From positions 2,480,001 through 2,544,000 of the forward strand of contig NZ_CP030048.1 of NCBI RefSeq assembly GCF_015291665.1: a stretch of DNA of 64,000 nt, written 5' to 3'. Source of the stretch: Bradyrhizobium sp. CCBAU 53338. GTDB lineage: Bacteria > Pseudomonadota > Alphaproteobacteria > Rhizobiales > Xanthobacteraceae. Within the stretch, counting starts at the first letter, position 1. Every line of letters starts with the position of its first letter. The position numbers were made by a program, and so were the translations under genes. Of this stretch, positions 15,913 to 25,710 are shown piece by piece. The notes beneath the pieces were generated by a model. The model saw only the letters and a list, made by a program, of their open reading frames with translations, made no database searches and was not told the DNA's origin.

Positions 15913-18910
15913 GACCGGGTTCCTTTGCAGCTGGAGAAGCGGGTTTGGTTTCGGCGCGGTCGAGGCTCATCGCCAGCACGCGGGCGACGTGAAGCGCCTC
16001 GCGCTGCGCGCCGTCGTGGATCTGGTGGCGGCAGGAGGTGCCGTCGGCGACGACCAGCGTGGCCTGGTCGGCGCGGCGTATCGCTGGCAGCAACGACAAC
16101 TCGGCCATCTCGATCGAGGCGTCATAGGTCTCAGTGCCATAGCCGAACGCGCCGGCCATGCCGCAACAGCTCGATTCGATCGTCTCGACCTCGAGGCCGG
16201 GCACGAAGCGCAGCACCTGCTCGACCGGCCTGAAGGCGCCGAAGGATTTTTGGTGGCAATGGCCGTGGACGACAGCCTTTTCAGTGACGGTGCCGAGCGG
16301 CAATTGCAGCCGGCCGGCCTCGGCCTCGCGCACCAGGAATTCCTCGAAGGTGAGCGCGCGCGCGCCAACCGCCTTGGCGTCGCTGTCCTGGCGCAGCGAG
16401 GCGAGTTCGTCGCGCAGTGTCAAGAGGCAGCTCGGCTCGAGGCCGACGATCGGCACGCCGCGGGCGGCGAAGGGCGCGAAGGCGGCGACGAGACGGTCGA
16501 GCTCGGACCTGGCTTCATCGACGAGCCCGGCAGACAGGAAGGTGCGGCCGCAGCACAGCGGGCGGCTGCCGCTCGCGGGTCTGGGCAGGTGCACGCGATA
16601 GCCGCCGGCCGCGAGCACGCGCAGCGCGGCTTCGAGGTTTTCGCGCTCGTAGATGCGATTGAAGGTGTCGGCGAACAGCACGACCTCGCGGCCGGTCTCC
16701 GGACCGACCGCTTCGGCCGGCGGCACGAACACGTCGCGGCGGAAGGCGGGAAGGGCGCGGCGCGCGCTGATGCCGGCAACGCGCTCGAACAGCTTTCGCA
16801 GCAGCGGGCTATGGTTGCGCAAGTTCGCGAGCGGCGCGAGGCGCGAGGCGAGGCCGGCATAGCGCGGCAGATACCCGACCAGGCGGTCGCGCAGCGTCAG
16901 GCCATGCGAGGCCGCGCGTGCCGCCAGCACCTCGATCTTCATCTTGGCCATGTCGACGCCGGTTGGGCATTCGTGGCGGCAGGCCTTGCAGGAGACGCAG
17001 AGCTTGAGGGTCTCCATCATCTCGTCGGAGGACAGTGCATCAGGGCCGAGTTGGCCCGAGATCGCCAGCCGCAGCGTGTTGGCGCGGCCTCGCGTGAGGT
17101 CCTTCTCGTTGCGGGTGGCGCGGTAGGACGGGCACATCACGCCGCCCTCGAGCTTGCGGCAGGCGCCGTTGTTGTTGCACATCTCGACCGCGCCCTGGAA
17201 ACCGCCGCCGGCGCCGGGCCAGGCCGACCAGTCGAGCCTGGTCTTGAGGTCGGCGACGCGATAGCCCGGCTTGAAGCGGAACAGCGAGCGGTCGTCCATC
17301 CTGGGCGCGTCGACGATCTTGCCCGGATTGAGCACGCCAGCGGGATCGAAGCGCCTCTTCACCTCGCGGAAGTCGGCGACGAGGCGCTCGCCGAACATGC
17401 TCTCGTGGAACTCGGAGCGCACCAGGCCGTCGCCATGCTCGCCGGAATGCGAGCCCTTGTATTCGCGCACCAGCGCGAAGGCTTCCTCCGCGATGGCGCG
17501 CATCGCCTTGACGTCTTTTTCGAGCTTGAGGTTCAGCACGGGACGGACATGCAGGCAGCCTTCGGAGGCGTGCGCATACATCGTGCCGCTGGTGCCGTGC
17601 TTGGCGAACACCTCGTTCAGGCGCTGTGTGTAGTCGGCGAGATGCGGCAGCGGCACGGCGCAGTCCTCGACGAAGGAGACCGGCTTGCCCTCCTGCTTCA
17701 TCGACATCATCACGTTGAGGCCGGCCGCGCGGAAATCGGCGATGCCGCGCTGCAGTGCCGGCTCCGCTATCTCGACCACGCCGCCCCATTTGCGCGGCCC
17801 GTTGTTCCAGCCGAAGCCGAGATCGCCCATCAGCTCGCCGAGCTGCTTCAGGCGTTGCAGATTGTCCGCCTGGTCCTCCTCGGCGAATTCGACCACCAGC
17901 ACGGCATCCGGATCGCCCTTGATCGCCGCATCGATGATCGGCCGGAACATCGCGATGTCGCGGCCGAGCGCGATCATGGTGCGATCGACCAGCTCGACCG
18001 CGATCGGCTTCAGCTTGACCAGGTGCTGGGCCGCATCCATGGCCTCGTAGAAGCTGCCGAAATGGCAGACGCCGAGCGCCTTGTTGCGGATCACGGGCCA
18101 CAGCTTCAGTTCGACCTTGGTGGTGAACGCAAGCGTGCCTTCGGAGCCGACCAAGAGATGCGCCATGTTGTTGGGTGCATTACGCGGCACCAGCGCATCG
18201 AGATTGTAGCCGCCGACGCGGCGCTGCACCTTGGGGAAGCGCGCGGCGATCTCGTCGGCCTCGCGCGCGCCGAGATCGAGCATGTCGCGGAACAGGTTGC
18301 GCATGGCGCCGGCGTCGAGTTCGGAGAGATCGCGCGAGACCTCGCCAAACCGGCTCAGCGTGCCGTCGGCAAGCGAAGCCTCCAGCGACAGCGTATTGTC
18401 GCGCATGGTGCCGTAGCGAAGCGAGCGGCCGCCGCAGGAATTGTTGCCGGCCATGCCGCCGATGGTGGCGCGCGAGGCCGTGGAGACGTCGACCGGAAAC
18501 CACAGGCCGTGTTTTTTGAGCTGGCGGTTGAGGTCGTCGAGCACGATGCCCGGCTCGACCACGCAGGTACGGCCTTCGACGTCGAGCGACAGCATCCTGT
18601 TGAGGTGCTTCGACAGATCGACCACGAGCCCGTCATTGACGGTCTGGCCGCATTGCGAAGTGCCGCCGCCGCGCGGGGTGACCTTCGCGCCCTCGTCGCG
18701 GGCAATCGCCAGGGCCAGCAAGGCCTCGTCCATGGTTCTGGGGACGACCACGCCTGACGGCATGATCTGGTAGAACGAGGCGTCGGTGGCGTAGCGGCCG
18801 CGGCTGAAACCGTCGAACAGGACGTCGCCGGTAATTTCCCGGGCGAGGCGTGCCGACAGGCGGTGCTTTTGGGCCGATTCTTGTGGTTTTCCGGCCACTT
18901 CCGCTGCCAT
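15905..18910 (-). CDS. FAD-linked oxidase fused to 4Fe-4S/CCG domains (2-hydroxyacid dehydrogenase)
   Basis: A 1,001-residue fusion of a GlcD-like and a GlcF-like part. The N-terminal half has a PCMH-type FAD domain (VTPRGGGTSQCGQTVNDG and GGMAGNNSCGGRSLRYGT) and the FAD-oxidase C-terminal domain (SHSGEHGDGLVRSEF). The second half has a dicluster motif, CVSCKACRHECPTGV, and the paired cysteine-rich CCG domains (EPSCLLTL and ESSCCGMAGAFG). This architecture matches YdiJ-like D-2-hydroxyglutarate or D-lactate/glycolate dehydrogenases, which feed electrons to quinone or an electron-transfer flavoprotein. I chose the ATG at 18910. An upstream in-frame ATG at 19000 would add 30 residues. It is divergent from the serine-glyoxylate aminotransferase gene, and glyoxylate links the two. 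Confidence 0.9.
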   Translation of the reverse strand: MAAEVAGKPQESAQKHRLSARLAREITGDVLFDGFSRGRYATDASFYQIMPSGVVVPRTMDEALLALAIARDEGAKVTPRGGGTSQCGQTVNDGLVVDLSKHLNRMLSLDVEGRTCVVEPGIVLDDLNRQLKKHGLWFPVDVSTASRATIGGMAGNNSCGGRSLRYGTMRDNTLSLEASLADGTLSRFGEVSRDLSELDAGAMRNLFRDMLDLGAREADEIAARFPKVQRRVGGYNLDALVPRNAPNNMAHLLVGSEGTLAFTTKVELKLWPVIRNKALGVCHFGSFYEAMDAAQHLVKLKPIAVELVDRTMIALGRDIAMFRPIIDAAIKGDPDAVLVVEFAEEDQADNLQRLKQLGELMGDLGFGWNNGPRKWGGVVEIAEPALQRGIADFRAAGLNVMMSMKQEGKPVSFVEDCAVPLPHLADYTQRLNEVFAKHGTSGTMYAHASEGCLHVRPVLNLKLEKDVKAMRAIAEEAFALVREYKGSHSGEHGDGLVRSEFHESMFGERLVADFREVKRRFDPAGVLNPGKIVDAPRMDDRSLFRFKPGYRVADLKTRLDWSAWPGAGGGFQGAVEMCNNNGACRKLEGGVMCPSYRATRNEKDLTRGRANTLRLAISGQLGPDALSSDEMMETLKLCVSCKACRHECPTGVDMAKMKIEVLAARAASHGLTLRDRLVGYLPRYAGLASRLAPLANLRNHSPLLRKLFERVAGISARRALPAFRRDVFVPPAEAVGPETGREVVLFADTFNRIYERENLEAALRVLAAGGYRVHLPRPASGSRPLCCGRTFLSAGLVDEARSELDRLVAAFAPFAARGVPIVGLEPSCLLTLRDELASLRQDSDAKAVGARALTFEEFLVREAEAGRLQLPLGTVTEKAVVHGHCHQKSFGAFRPVEQVLRFVPGLEVETIESSCCGMAGAFGYGTETYDASIEMAELSLLPAIRRADQATLVVADGTSCRHQIHDGAQREALHVARVLAMSLDRAETKPASPAAKEPGHG

Positions 18911-19113
18911 GGTCCGCTCTCGTCTGTTCGCGGGCACCGTCTTGCCTACTGCCACCGCCGTTTGCAAGGCGAGCGATGCTTCCTGTGCATTGACGGCCAT
19001 CCTTAGTCGAGGGACAAGCCGGTCGAATAGTGATATGCGAACGGCTCGCTGAGGCCCCCGATGGGGCTGTCGTGCTCAGGGCAATACAGACTCAAAGACC
19101 GGGAAGGACGCCG

Positions 19114-20313
19114 ATGACCGTGCACACTGGAAGGCATTTTCTACAGATTCCAGGACCGACCAACGTGCCCGACCGGGTGCTGCGGGCGATGGACATGCCG
19201 ACCCTGGACCACCGCGGTGCGGAGTTCGCCGAGCTCGGTTTTGCCGCGCTTGCCGCGATGCAGCGAGTGTTCCGCACCAAGCAGCCCGTCATCATCTTCC
19301 CCTCGTCCGGCACCGGCGCCTGGGAAGCGGCGATGGTCAACGTGCTCAAGCCCGGCGACAAGGTGTTGATGTGCGAGACCGGACAGTTTGCCGTGCTGTG
19401 GCGCGGCATCGCCGACAAGTTCAAGCTCGATGTCGACTTCATCCCGAGCGACTGGCGCCATGGGGCCGATCTCGCCGAGATCGAGAAGCGTTTGAGCGCC
19501 GACAAGCAGCATGCGATCAAGGCGGTCTGCGTCGTCCATAACGAGACTTCGACCGGCTGCGTGACGCCGCCCTTGGAGGTTCGCAAGCTGCTCGATCGCG
19601 TCAAGCATCCGGCGCTGCTGATGGTCGACACCATCTCCGGCCTGGGGTCGATGGAGTATGAGCACGACGCCTGGGGCATCGACGTTTCGGTCGCGGGTTC
19701 GCAGAAGGGCCTGATGCTGCCGCCGGGCCTCGGCTTCAACGCCGTGTCGGAAAAGGCGCTCAGCGTTGCCAAGGCCAACGAGGGCATGCGCTCCTATTGG
19801 GACTGGCAGGAGGTCATCTCCTTCAACAAGCTCGGCACGTTCCCCTACACCCCGGCCACCAATCTGCTGATGGGCCTGCGTGAGGCCGTCAAGATGCTGG
19901 AAGAGGAGGGCCTCGAGAACGTCTGGTCCCGCCACAAGCGCCACAGCGCAGCGACGCGCGCCGCGGCCAAGGTCTGGGGCCTCGAGACGCAGTGCGTCGA
20001 TCCGGCGGCGCATTCGCCGGCGCTGACCGGCGTGCGCGTGCCTGACGGCCATGATGCCGACGCCTTCCGCAAGGTCGTGCTGGAGAACTTCGACATGTCG
20101 CTCGGCACCGGCCTCAACAAGGTCAAGGGCAAGGTGTTCCGCATCGGCCATATCGGCCATTTCAACGATCTGATGCTGATGGGCACGCTCGCCGGCGTCG
20201 AGATGGGCCTGGATCTTGCAAAGATTCCGCACCGGAGCGGCGGTGTGCTGGCGGCGATGGACGTCCTGAAGGGACGCGACGCGGTGCCGATGACCAAGGC
20301 TCAGGTGGCCTGA
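19114..20313 (+). CDS. sgaA: Serine-glyoxylate aminotransferase
   Basis: A 399-residue class V aminotransferase. It converts serine and glyoxylate to hydroxypyruvate and glycine (serine cycle and photorespiration-like glyoxylate disposal). The N-terminus (HFLQIPGPTNVPDRVLRAMD) is a hallmark of the family. The PLP-binding lysine is K198 in AGSQKGLMLPPGL, and a VDTISGLGSMEYEHDAW segment precedes it. The ATG at 19114 has GGAAGGA upstream at good spacing, and an open frame from 19030 would add an unconserved tail. It shares a 200-base divergent promoter region with the FAD/Fe-S oxidase and is followed by a crotonase after 25 bases. Confidence 0.92.
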   Translation: MTVHTGRHFLQIPGPTNVPDRVLRAMDMPTLDHRGAEFAELGFAALAAMQRVFRTKQPVIIFPSSGTGAWEAAMVNVLKPGDKVLMCETGQFAVLWRGIADKFKLDVDFIPSDWRHGADLAEIEKRLSADKQHAIKAVCVVHNETSTGCVTPPLEVRKLLDRVKHPALLMVDTISGLGSMEYEHDAWGIDVSVAGSQKGLMLPPGLGFNAVSEKALSVAKANEGMRSYWDWQEVISFNKLGTFPYTPATNLLMGLREAVKMLEEEGLENVWSRHKRHSAATRAAAKVWGLETQCVDPAAHSPALTGVRVPDGHDADAFRKVVLENFDMSLGTGLNKVKGKVFRIGHIGHFNDLMLMGTLAGVEMGLDLAKIPHRSGGVLAAMDVLKGRDAVPMTKAQVA

Positions 20314-20338
20314 ACTAGCTTGGAAGGTGAAAAGCGCG

Positions 20339-21136
20339 ATGAACGCACCGACGACTGCTAACGAAGACCTGCTCTACTCCGTCACGGACGGCATCGCGCG
20401 GATCACCTTCAACCGGCCCCAGGCACGCAACGCCATGACCTTCGCCATGTATGACCGCATGGCGGAGATCTGTCAGGAGATCAACGCCGATCGTTCGATC
20501 AAGGCGCTGATCCTCACCGGCGCCGGCGACAAGGCGTTCGCCTCCGGCACCGACATTTCCCAGTTCCGCGCCTTCAAGACCCCGCAGGACGCGCTCGACT
20601 ACGAGGCGCGGATCGATCGCGTGCTCGGCACGCTCGAGCGGTGCCGCGTGCCCGTGATCGCGGCCATCGCGGGCGCCTGCACCGGCGGTGGCGCCGGCAT
20701 CGCCGCCTGCTGCGACCTTCGCATCGGCACCGAGACCACGCGGATGGGCTTTCCGATCGCGCGCACGCTCGGCAACTGCCTGTCGATGTCGAACATCAGC
20801 CGCGTCGTCTCGCTGGTCGGCCCCGCCCGCACCAAGGATCTGATCTTCAGGGCGCGCCTGGTCGAGGCGCAGGAAGCGCTGTCGCTCGGCTTGCTCACCG
20901 AAATCGTGCCCGATGTCGAGACGCTTCAGCGCCGCGCCGACGAGACTGCAAAGCTCGTCGCGAGCCATGCGCCGCTGACGCTAGAGACGACCAAGGAAGC
21001 GGTGCGCCGCATCCGTCCGACGCTATCGCGTGAACAGGGCGAGGATCTCATCCTCAAAGCCTATATGAGCGAAGATTTCCGCGAGGGCATGGACGCCTTC
21101 CTCAACAAGCGCACGCCCAACTGGAAGGGCAAATAA
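20339..21136 (+). CDS. Crotonase-fold protein (enoyl-CoA hydratase/isomerase family)
   Basis: A 265-residue crotonase. The oxyanion-hole segments are TGAGDKAFASGTDISQF and AAIAGACTGGGAGIA. Both hydratase glutamates are missing: the GGxxEL position reads GGGAGIA and the second site reads MGFPIARTLG. Simple enoyl-CoA hydration is therefore unlikely, and an isomerase, lyase or hydrolase activity is more plausible. I chose the ATG at 20339. A GTG at 20327 is too close to the GGAAGG ribosome site. The 25-base gap to the serine-glyoxylate aminotransferase gene suggests a shared transcript and a role in C2-CoA or methyl-branched acid metabolism, which is inference only. Confidence 0.88.
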   Translation: MNAPTTANEDLLYSVTDGIARITFNRPQARNAMTFAMYDRMAEICQEINADRSIKALILTGAGDKAFASGTDISQFRAFKTPQDALDYEARIDRVLGTLERCRVPVIAAIAGACTGGGAGIAACCDLRIGTETTRMGFPIARTLGNCLSMSNISRVVSLVGPARTKDLIFRARLVEAQEALSLGLLTEIVPDVETLQRRADETAKLVASHAPLTLETTKEAVRRIRPTLSREQGEDLILKAYMSEDFREGMDAFLNKRTPNWKGK

Positions 21137-21213
21137 CTCTCGGAAGTTGTCGGTCCCTACGTTCGACTGTCAGGCGTCCACCGGCGGGCCAGTTCGACAG
21201 CAGTTGCGCCGGA

Positions 21214-21860
21214 TCAGCCCTTGGGATTACGGAACAGTCGATAACCCCAGAGAACCTGCGCCCCTCGCTTCGACGGCGCAGCTCTGGTGAACACCTTTAC
21301 TGCGGTCGGTTGGTTTCCGACCAAGACCAGCGCGTCACTGAAACAAATGTTCACGCTATTGCGGCGACACGATCCGGCTTGCACTCCATCGCGTCCAATG
21401 TAGAAAAGAATTGCGTTAGTCTTGTGTGTCGACAGCGACAAGCGAGTCACAAAGCCGATGCCGGTGACGTCGCCCGTGACAACGCTCCTGCTCATCAGCA
21501 CAGCTGATGGCGTGCCCTCTGATGGAACGCCAATTCCAGACTCATTAAGAAGGCTCGTTCGATCAGCCATGTTTCGATTGATTGATGCTTCTTGCGGCGC
21601 GATGGACCAAAGACCATTGCCGCTGTTTGCGCCAACCATGGTGTCACGTGCAGTCATATGGACCGCGCCAGTTCCTTCACTGCCATCTACCCTAATGCCG
21701 AAGCCATTTGTTTGTATCTAAACTCGATTTGGCGATGCCCTCGATTTGGCGACGCGCTCATTGTGTTGGCGTCGGTGTTTTGCGCTCCGACGAACATTCC
21801 GCCGCCGGTCGAGCCAATTCCGTTACCTGAAATCGCGGTGTCGGACACGGAGTTCGAGCA
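21214..21860 (-). pseudogene. Decayed gene for a Gly-rich, beta-rich protein
   Basis: A 147-residue leftward frame (21214-21657) continues upstream in two other frames without losing its character. SDTAISGNGIGSTGGGMFVG is followed by a frame break near 21720, then NGFGIRVDGSEGTGAVHMTA runs into the longer frame. A 14-bp-scale direct repeat, tcgatttggcgatg/tcgatttggcgacg at 21725-21754, lies at the break and may have caused it. The composition (Gly, Ser, Thr, short strands) suggests a surface or tail-fibre-like protein. I do not recognise the family. The C-terminal part might still be an independent gene, but its ATG has no ribosome site. Confidence 0.45.
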
Positions 21861-21870
21861 ACACCACTAG

Positions 21871-22525
21871 GGAACGCCATCGAGAGCAGGCTGCTACCCG
21901 TCAATCGCTCCTGACCAAGGCCGAAACCACGTGAAGCGCCGCCATCGGTCGCGGTGCGGGCTGGTTGGACAGCGGTGGGCGGCTCGTGAAGCGCCGTCGC
22001 CGACCCACGGAGCGCGATCGGCAGCGGCCGATGACGCTACCGCCGGCGGCTGAAGTGTTGAGCAGATGTGCCAGCCGGCTCACGCTGGCGGGCCGTTTAA
22101 TACTGCCAAAGCGCCGCCACGGTCGTAGATAACTTCGCATCGTTTTGATTTACGTCCGCCCCCCGGATCGCCGCCTCGCTCTTTGCGGAAGTTGTCAATC
22201 CATCCGGGGGCAGGGGCGGCGATCACTAGGGCGTCGAGCCTTCGGGGCTTGCGGCGCGATCCCAATCGTACATCCTATTCGGTAACAGGCTAATGACGTG
22301 GTGCGAACAGAAAAGAGCCTGCCGTGGCATTAAGCAGGCGGCCATGCAGCTTTTGGGATCTGCAGAACGCTGATGGTAGCAGCTGCAGCAGCGACGCATA
22401 GCGGCGCATGCGGCTTTCGCATGGCGCACTTTGATACGCCTCAAATCGGTGCACGCCGGCGAGCTACGCGAGCTCAGCAGTTTTGATGCAACTTTCTTTA
22501 ACCTTTCCCGCCGAGATTGGCGTGC
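21871..22525. other. Gap with no recognisable gene
   Basis: Short frames are present on both strands, but none has a plausible start signal and recognisable domain. Base composition is lower in GC than in the flanking core genes. It may contain the promoter of the membrane-protein gene at 22526 near its right end. Confidence 0.4.
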
Positions 22526-24031
22526 ATGGCATTGGTTGAAAGATTACATTGGAACTACCCTAGTGTGTATTTGCGCTGGACCGTTGTTGCAGCGATTCTT
22601 GTGTCGGTCATGTTGGCCCAGATACCCATGGTGCTCAACGCGGACTTGGGCTGGCTGCTTACCGTGAACGAAAAGATTCTCGCCGGCAAAAAGCTTGGAG
22701 TCGATCTTTTCGAGTCTAACCCGCCTTTATCGGTCTACATGTACATGCCCGCCGCGATTCTGGCCGGCATGACTGGCGCCCCTCCTGAATTCATCGTGAT
22801 CGTTCTCGTGATCGGCGGGATCCTCAGTACGCTCCTCGTAATCGACCGCGCGGCCAAGCATGCGCGGTATGAAACCAAAGACCGGAATCTCTTGGCGTGG
22901 TGCTTTGCACTTCTACTGGCAGTGCTTCCTGGTGCCACATTTGGACAACGCGAACATATTGCTGTAGTAGCGCTGACGCCCTTTGTGGCCATGACCGCGA
23001 TACGTTGGAGATGCCTGAACCCCGGGCCAATCGCCATCCTTGCAGGACTGGGGGCGGGGCTAGCCATCAGCATCAAGCCCTTCTTCGCTCTAGTCATCGG
23101 TTTTCCGATCGTCGTCGCTATCATGCGTCAACGCTCGATCAGGCCGCTGCTGACGATCGAAGCATCGGCAGCCGCTGCCACCGCAATCAGCTATGCGGCG
23201 TTCGTCGCCGCCTTCTTCCCTGCCTATTTGTTTAACTATGCTCCAATGGTTACGGAAGCATATCTGCCGATCAGAAGGGAATTTGGCAGTCTAGTTGTTA
23301 TTCCGATCTCCGTGATAGGCGCTTCGCTCGGGTTTTTGCGCATCGCAGCTTCTCACAAGGTCATGACCTGGAGTGAGGCAGCGCCTTGGCTCGCCGCATC
23401 GGTTGGGGGAGCTGCTTCCTTTTTGGCACAGGGTAAGGCATGGCCATATACAGCTCTTGCCCTTTGTGTGTTCGCGGTTTCAGGGCCTCTGCTGCTGTAC
23501 TGGAGGAACAGGGCGAGCACGTCGGTCGTAGCTGCAGGCTGCTTTATCATTCTTCTCATCGGCATTTTTTTGTCGAAACCGGCGCCTGGTTTCCCACCGC
23601 TGGAGCTGCGTGTCGAAGCCCTCGTGAAGCATCCGCGCCTGCTGACGATCACCGACCACATAGGTCTGGGACATCCGCTTGTGCGCGAACTCGACGGGGT
23701 TTGGGTGGGGAGTTCCTGTGCCCAGCTCTTAGCCGCCGGCGCAATCTTGCGCGAGCAAGATCCGCAATTAAGCGACGACATTCGAGTAAAATTGGACAAC
23801 ATTATTGCCTTTGAGCGACGTCAACTGCTGAACGGACTGCGGGACGGGCGTCCCGATGTAGTTTTGGTCGACACCTATCTCTTCAGCACGAATCGCTTCG
23901 ACTGGTTGACATGGGCGAAATCGGACCCTGAAACTCGAGCCGAGTTAAACCGCTATCGTGAAGTCGAGGGTGTCGGTCGGGTTCGGATTTTTGTAAGTGA
24001 ATCGCAGGTAGGGGAGCGCGCTCGGTTTTAG
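22526..24031 (+). CDS. Multispanning membrane protein, GT-C/glycosyltransferase-like
   Basis: A 501-residue integral membrane protein with roughly ten hydrophobic segments through residue 350, then a soluble C-terminal domain of about 150 residues. Acidic residues follow the first membrane segment (NADLGWLL and VDLFESNPP), as in GT-C-fold lipid-linked-sugar transferases such as the GT39/ArnT/GT87 group, where a first-loop Asp is catalytic. The C-terminal part contains VLVDTYLFSTNRFDWLTW. I infer a surface-glycan role. It is flanked by gene-poor, lower-GC sequence, which suggests transfer. I used the ATG at 22526, since a TTG nine bases earlier is in frame but less likely. Confidence 0.7.
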   Translation: MALVERLHWNYPSVYLRWTVVAAILVSVMLAQIPMVLNADLGWLLTVNEKILAGKKLGVDLFESNPPLSVYMYMPAAILAGMTGAPPEFIVIVLVIGGILSTLLVIDRAAKHARYETKDRNLLAWCFALLLAVLPGATFGQREHIAVVALTPFVAMTAIRWRCLNPGPIAILAGLGAGLAISIKPFFALVIGFPIVVAIMRQRSIRPLLTIEASAAAATAISYAAFVAAFFPAYLFNYAPMVTEAYLPIRREFGSLVVIPISVIGASLGFLRIAASHKVMTWSEAAPWLAASVGGAASFLAQGKAWPYTALALCVFAVSGPLLLYWRNRASTSVVAAGCFIILLIGIFLSKPAPGFPPLELRVEALVKHPRLLTITDHIGLGHPLVRELDGVWVGSSCAQLLAAGAILREQDPQLSDDIRVKLDNIIAFERRQLLNGLRDGRPDVVLVDTYLFSTNRFDWLTWAKSDPETRAELNRYREVEGVGRVRIFVSESQVGERARF

Positions 24032-24715
24032 CGCCTGTCCGAAGGCGAAGTGCTTGCGCAGTTACGACTTGCGGATAAACCGCGCGTCGATAAGCAGCCG
24101 GATCAAGAAGCACAAACTCCACCGCGCGAAGTCTCGCGGGTGACGGTTAGATCGGCGCCGTCGTTGCTTGGTCCGGGGGAGCAGGAGCATCCTTCGGACG
24201 TGTCCCAGTCCTGGCGAGCCCCTGATCCAAGCCCGACGACACTGCCTGCGGCCGGCGGCAATGCACCGTCGCTCCTGAATCCTATTGCTTCCACGACCAT
24301 CAATGACCGGAAGTAAACTTAAGCCAAGCAACTGAAACAGCTAATGAAGATTTCTGGTTGACGGAACTTCGGATATCAGCGGATCTATCTTGCCGTCGTC
24401 GCTTTGCCTAGCGGCTGTGACGGTGCGGTGCTGGCGCCGTCTTCGGCGCTTGCCCAGCGTTTGCGCGAGGCCGACAATCGATGCCGCGATACTTACTTGT
24501 TGCCTGTGCCCATATGCGGACCTGCCGCCCGCTGCCAATGCGTTGGAATCCCCAAGACGCGTCCGGTACTGCTCTTTTTCATGCGAGACGTATCTCATTC
24601 CAAAGTCATAACGTGCGTGATAGCGGATAACTTGAACTCGGCCGCATTTGTCAGCACAATGCGGATTGAACTCAGCTCTGAATTTCCAATTACAAGAAGA
24701 AGTTGGGGAAGACGC
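24032..24715. other. Gap before the tctCBA operon
   Basis: No gene is supported. The reading frame of the following tctC gene stays open back to 24404, but the extension lacks conservation-like character and a start signal. The last 100 bases probably hold the promoter and leader of tctC. Confidence 0.4.
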
Positions 24716-25702
24716 GTGGCACATGGAATGAAGGCCGCAATCACCTTGGCGGCTGCGCTTTGGGTTGCGCCGGCCGTCGCCGGCTGGGAACCGACGAAAC
24801 CCGTCGAGATCGTGGTGGCGGCGGGCGCGGGGGGCGCCTCCGATCAGATGGCTCGGATGATGCAGGCCGCGATTCAGAAGAACAATCTGATGAAGCAGCC
24901 CATGGTCGTCTCGCTCAAGGGCGGTGCGTCCGGTGCTGAAGCGTTGATGTACATGAAGTCCAGCGTTGGTGATCCGAACAAGGTGCTGATCGCCTATTCG
25001 CTGATCTACATGCTGCCGCTCTCGGCCAAGATCCCGTTCAACTGGCGCGAACTGACCCCGGTTTCTGTGATCGCGCTCGACCAGTTCGTGCTGTGGGACA
25101 ACAGCGCCGGCCCGAAGACGGTGAAGGAATTCGTCGCGGCCGCGAAGGCCGCAAGCTCGCCGTTCAAGATGGGCGGCACCGGCTCCAGGCGCGAGGATCA
25201 CGTGCTGACGGTCTTCCTCGAGCAGAAGACAGGCGCGAAATTCTCCTATCTGCCATACAAGTCCGGCGGCGAGGCCGCGACGCAGCTCGTCGGAAACCAC
25301 ACCGAATCCAACGTCAACAACCCGAGCGAGAATCTCGAAGTCTGGCGCGCCGGCCAGGTGCGTCCGCTCTGCGTGTTCGACAAGGAGCGCATCTCCTACA
25401 CCAGCAAGGTGACGGACGCGCAGTCTTGGGCCGACATCCCGACCTGCAAGGAAGAGGGCATCGACGTCCAGTACCTGATGCTGCGTGCGATGTTCCTGCC
25501 CGGCAAGGTGACGCCGGAGCAGCAGGCGTTCTATGTCGAGCTGTTCCACAAGGTGACGCAGACCGCCGAATACAAGGAGTACATGGAAAAGCAGGCGTTG
25601 AAGCCGATCTTCCTCACCGGCAAGGACATGGTGCAATTCCTCGAAGAGGACGATGCCCAGAACAAGTCGCTGATGACGGAAGCCGGCTTCGTCGCGAAGT
25701 AA
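24716..25702 (+). CDS. tctC: Tripartite tricarboxylate transporter receptor (TctC family)
   Basis: A 328-residue periplasmic receptor. The N-terminus is a signal peptide (MKAAITLAAALWVAPAVAG after a short lead). The mature part starts with the family's EPTKPVEIVVAAGAGGASDQ segment and ends with FLEEDDAQNKSLMTEAGF. GTG at 24716 follows a GGGGAA ribosome site, and the ATG at 24728 is an alternative start giving an almost identical product. It captures a carboxylate for the TctA/TctB membrane pair encoded 170 bases downstream. The hairpin repeat between tctC and tctB may lower expression of the membrane genes relative to the receptor, as in other transporter operons. Confidence 0.9.
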   Translation: MAHGMKAAITLAAALWVAPAVAGWEPTKPVEIVVAAGAGGASDQMARMMQAAIQKNNLMKQPMVVSLKGGASGAEALMYMKSSVGDPNKVLIAYSLIYMLPLSAKIPFNWRELTPVSVIALDQFVLWDNSAGPKTVKEFVAAAKAASSPFKMGGTGSRREDHVLTVFLEQKTGAKFSYLPYKSGGEAATQLVGNHTESNVNNPSENLEVWRAGQVRPLCVFDKERISYTSKVTDAQSWADIPTCKEEGIDVQYLMLRAMFLPGKVTPEQQAFYVELFHKVTQTAEYKEYMEKQALKPIFLTGKDMVQFLEEDDAQNKSLMTEAGFVAK

Positions 25703-25710
25703 CCCGGTCA

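Noticed and set aside
15737-18757. A 1,006-codon rightward reading frame opposite the FAD/Fe-S oxidase gene
   Set aside because: It is the antisense shadow of a GC-rich gene. The product is rich in Arg, His, Ala and Glu with no recognised domain, and the other strand encodes a well-known fusion enzyme.
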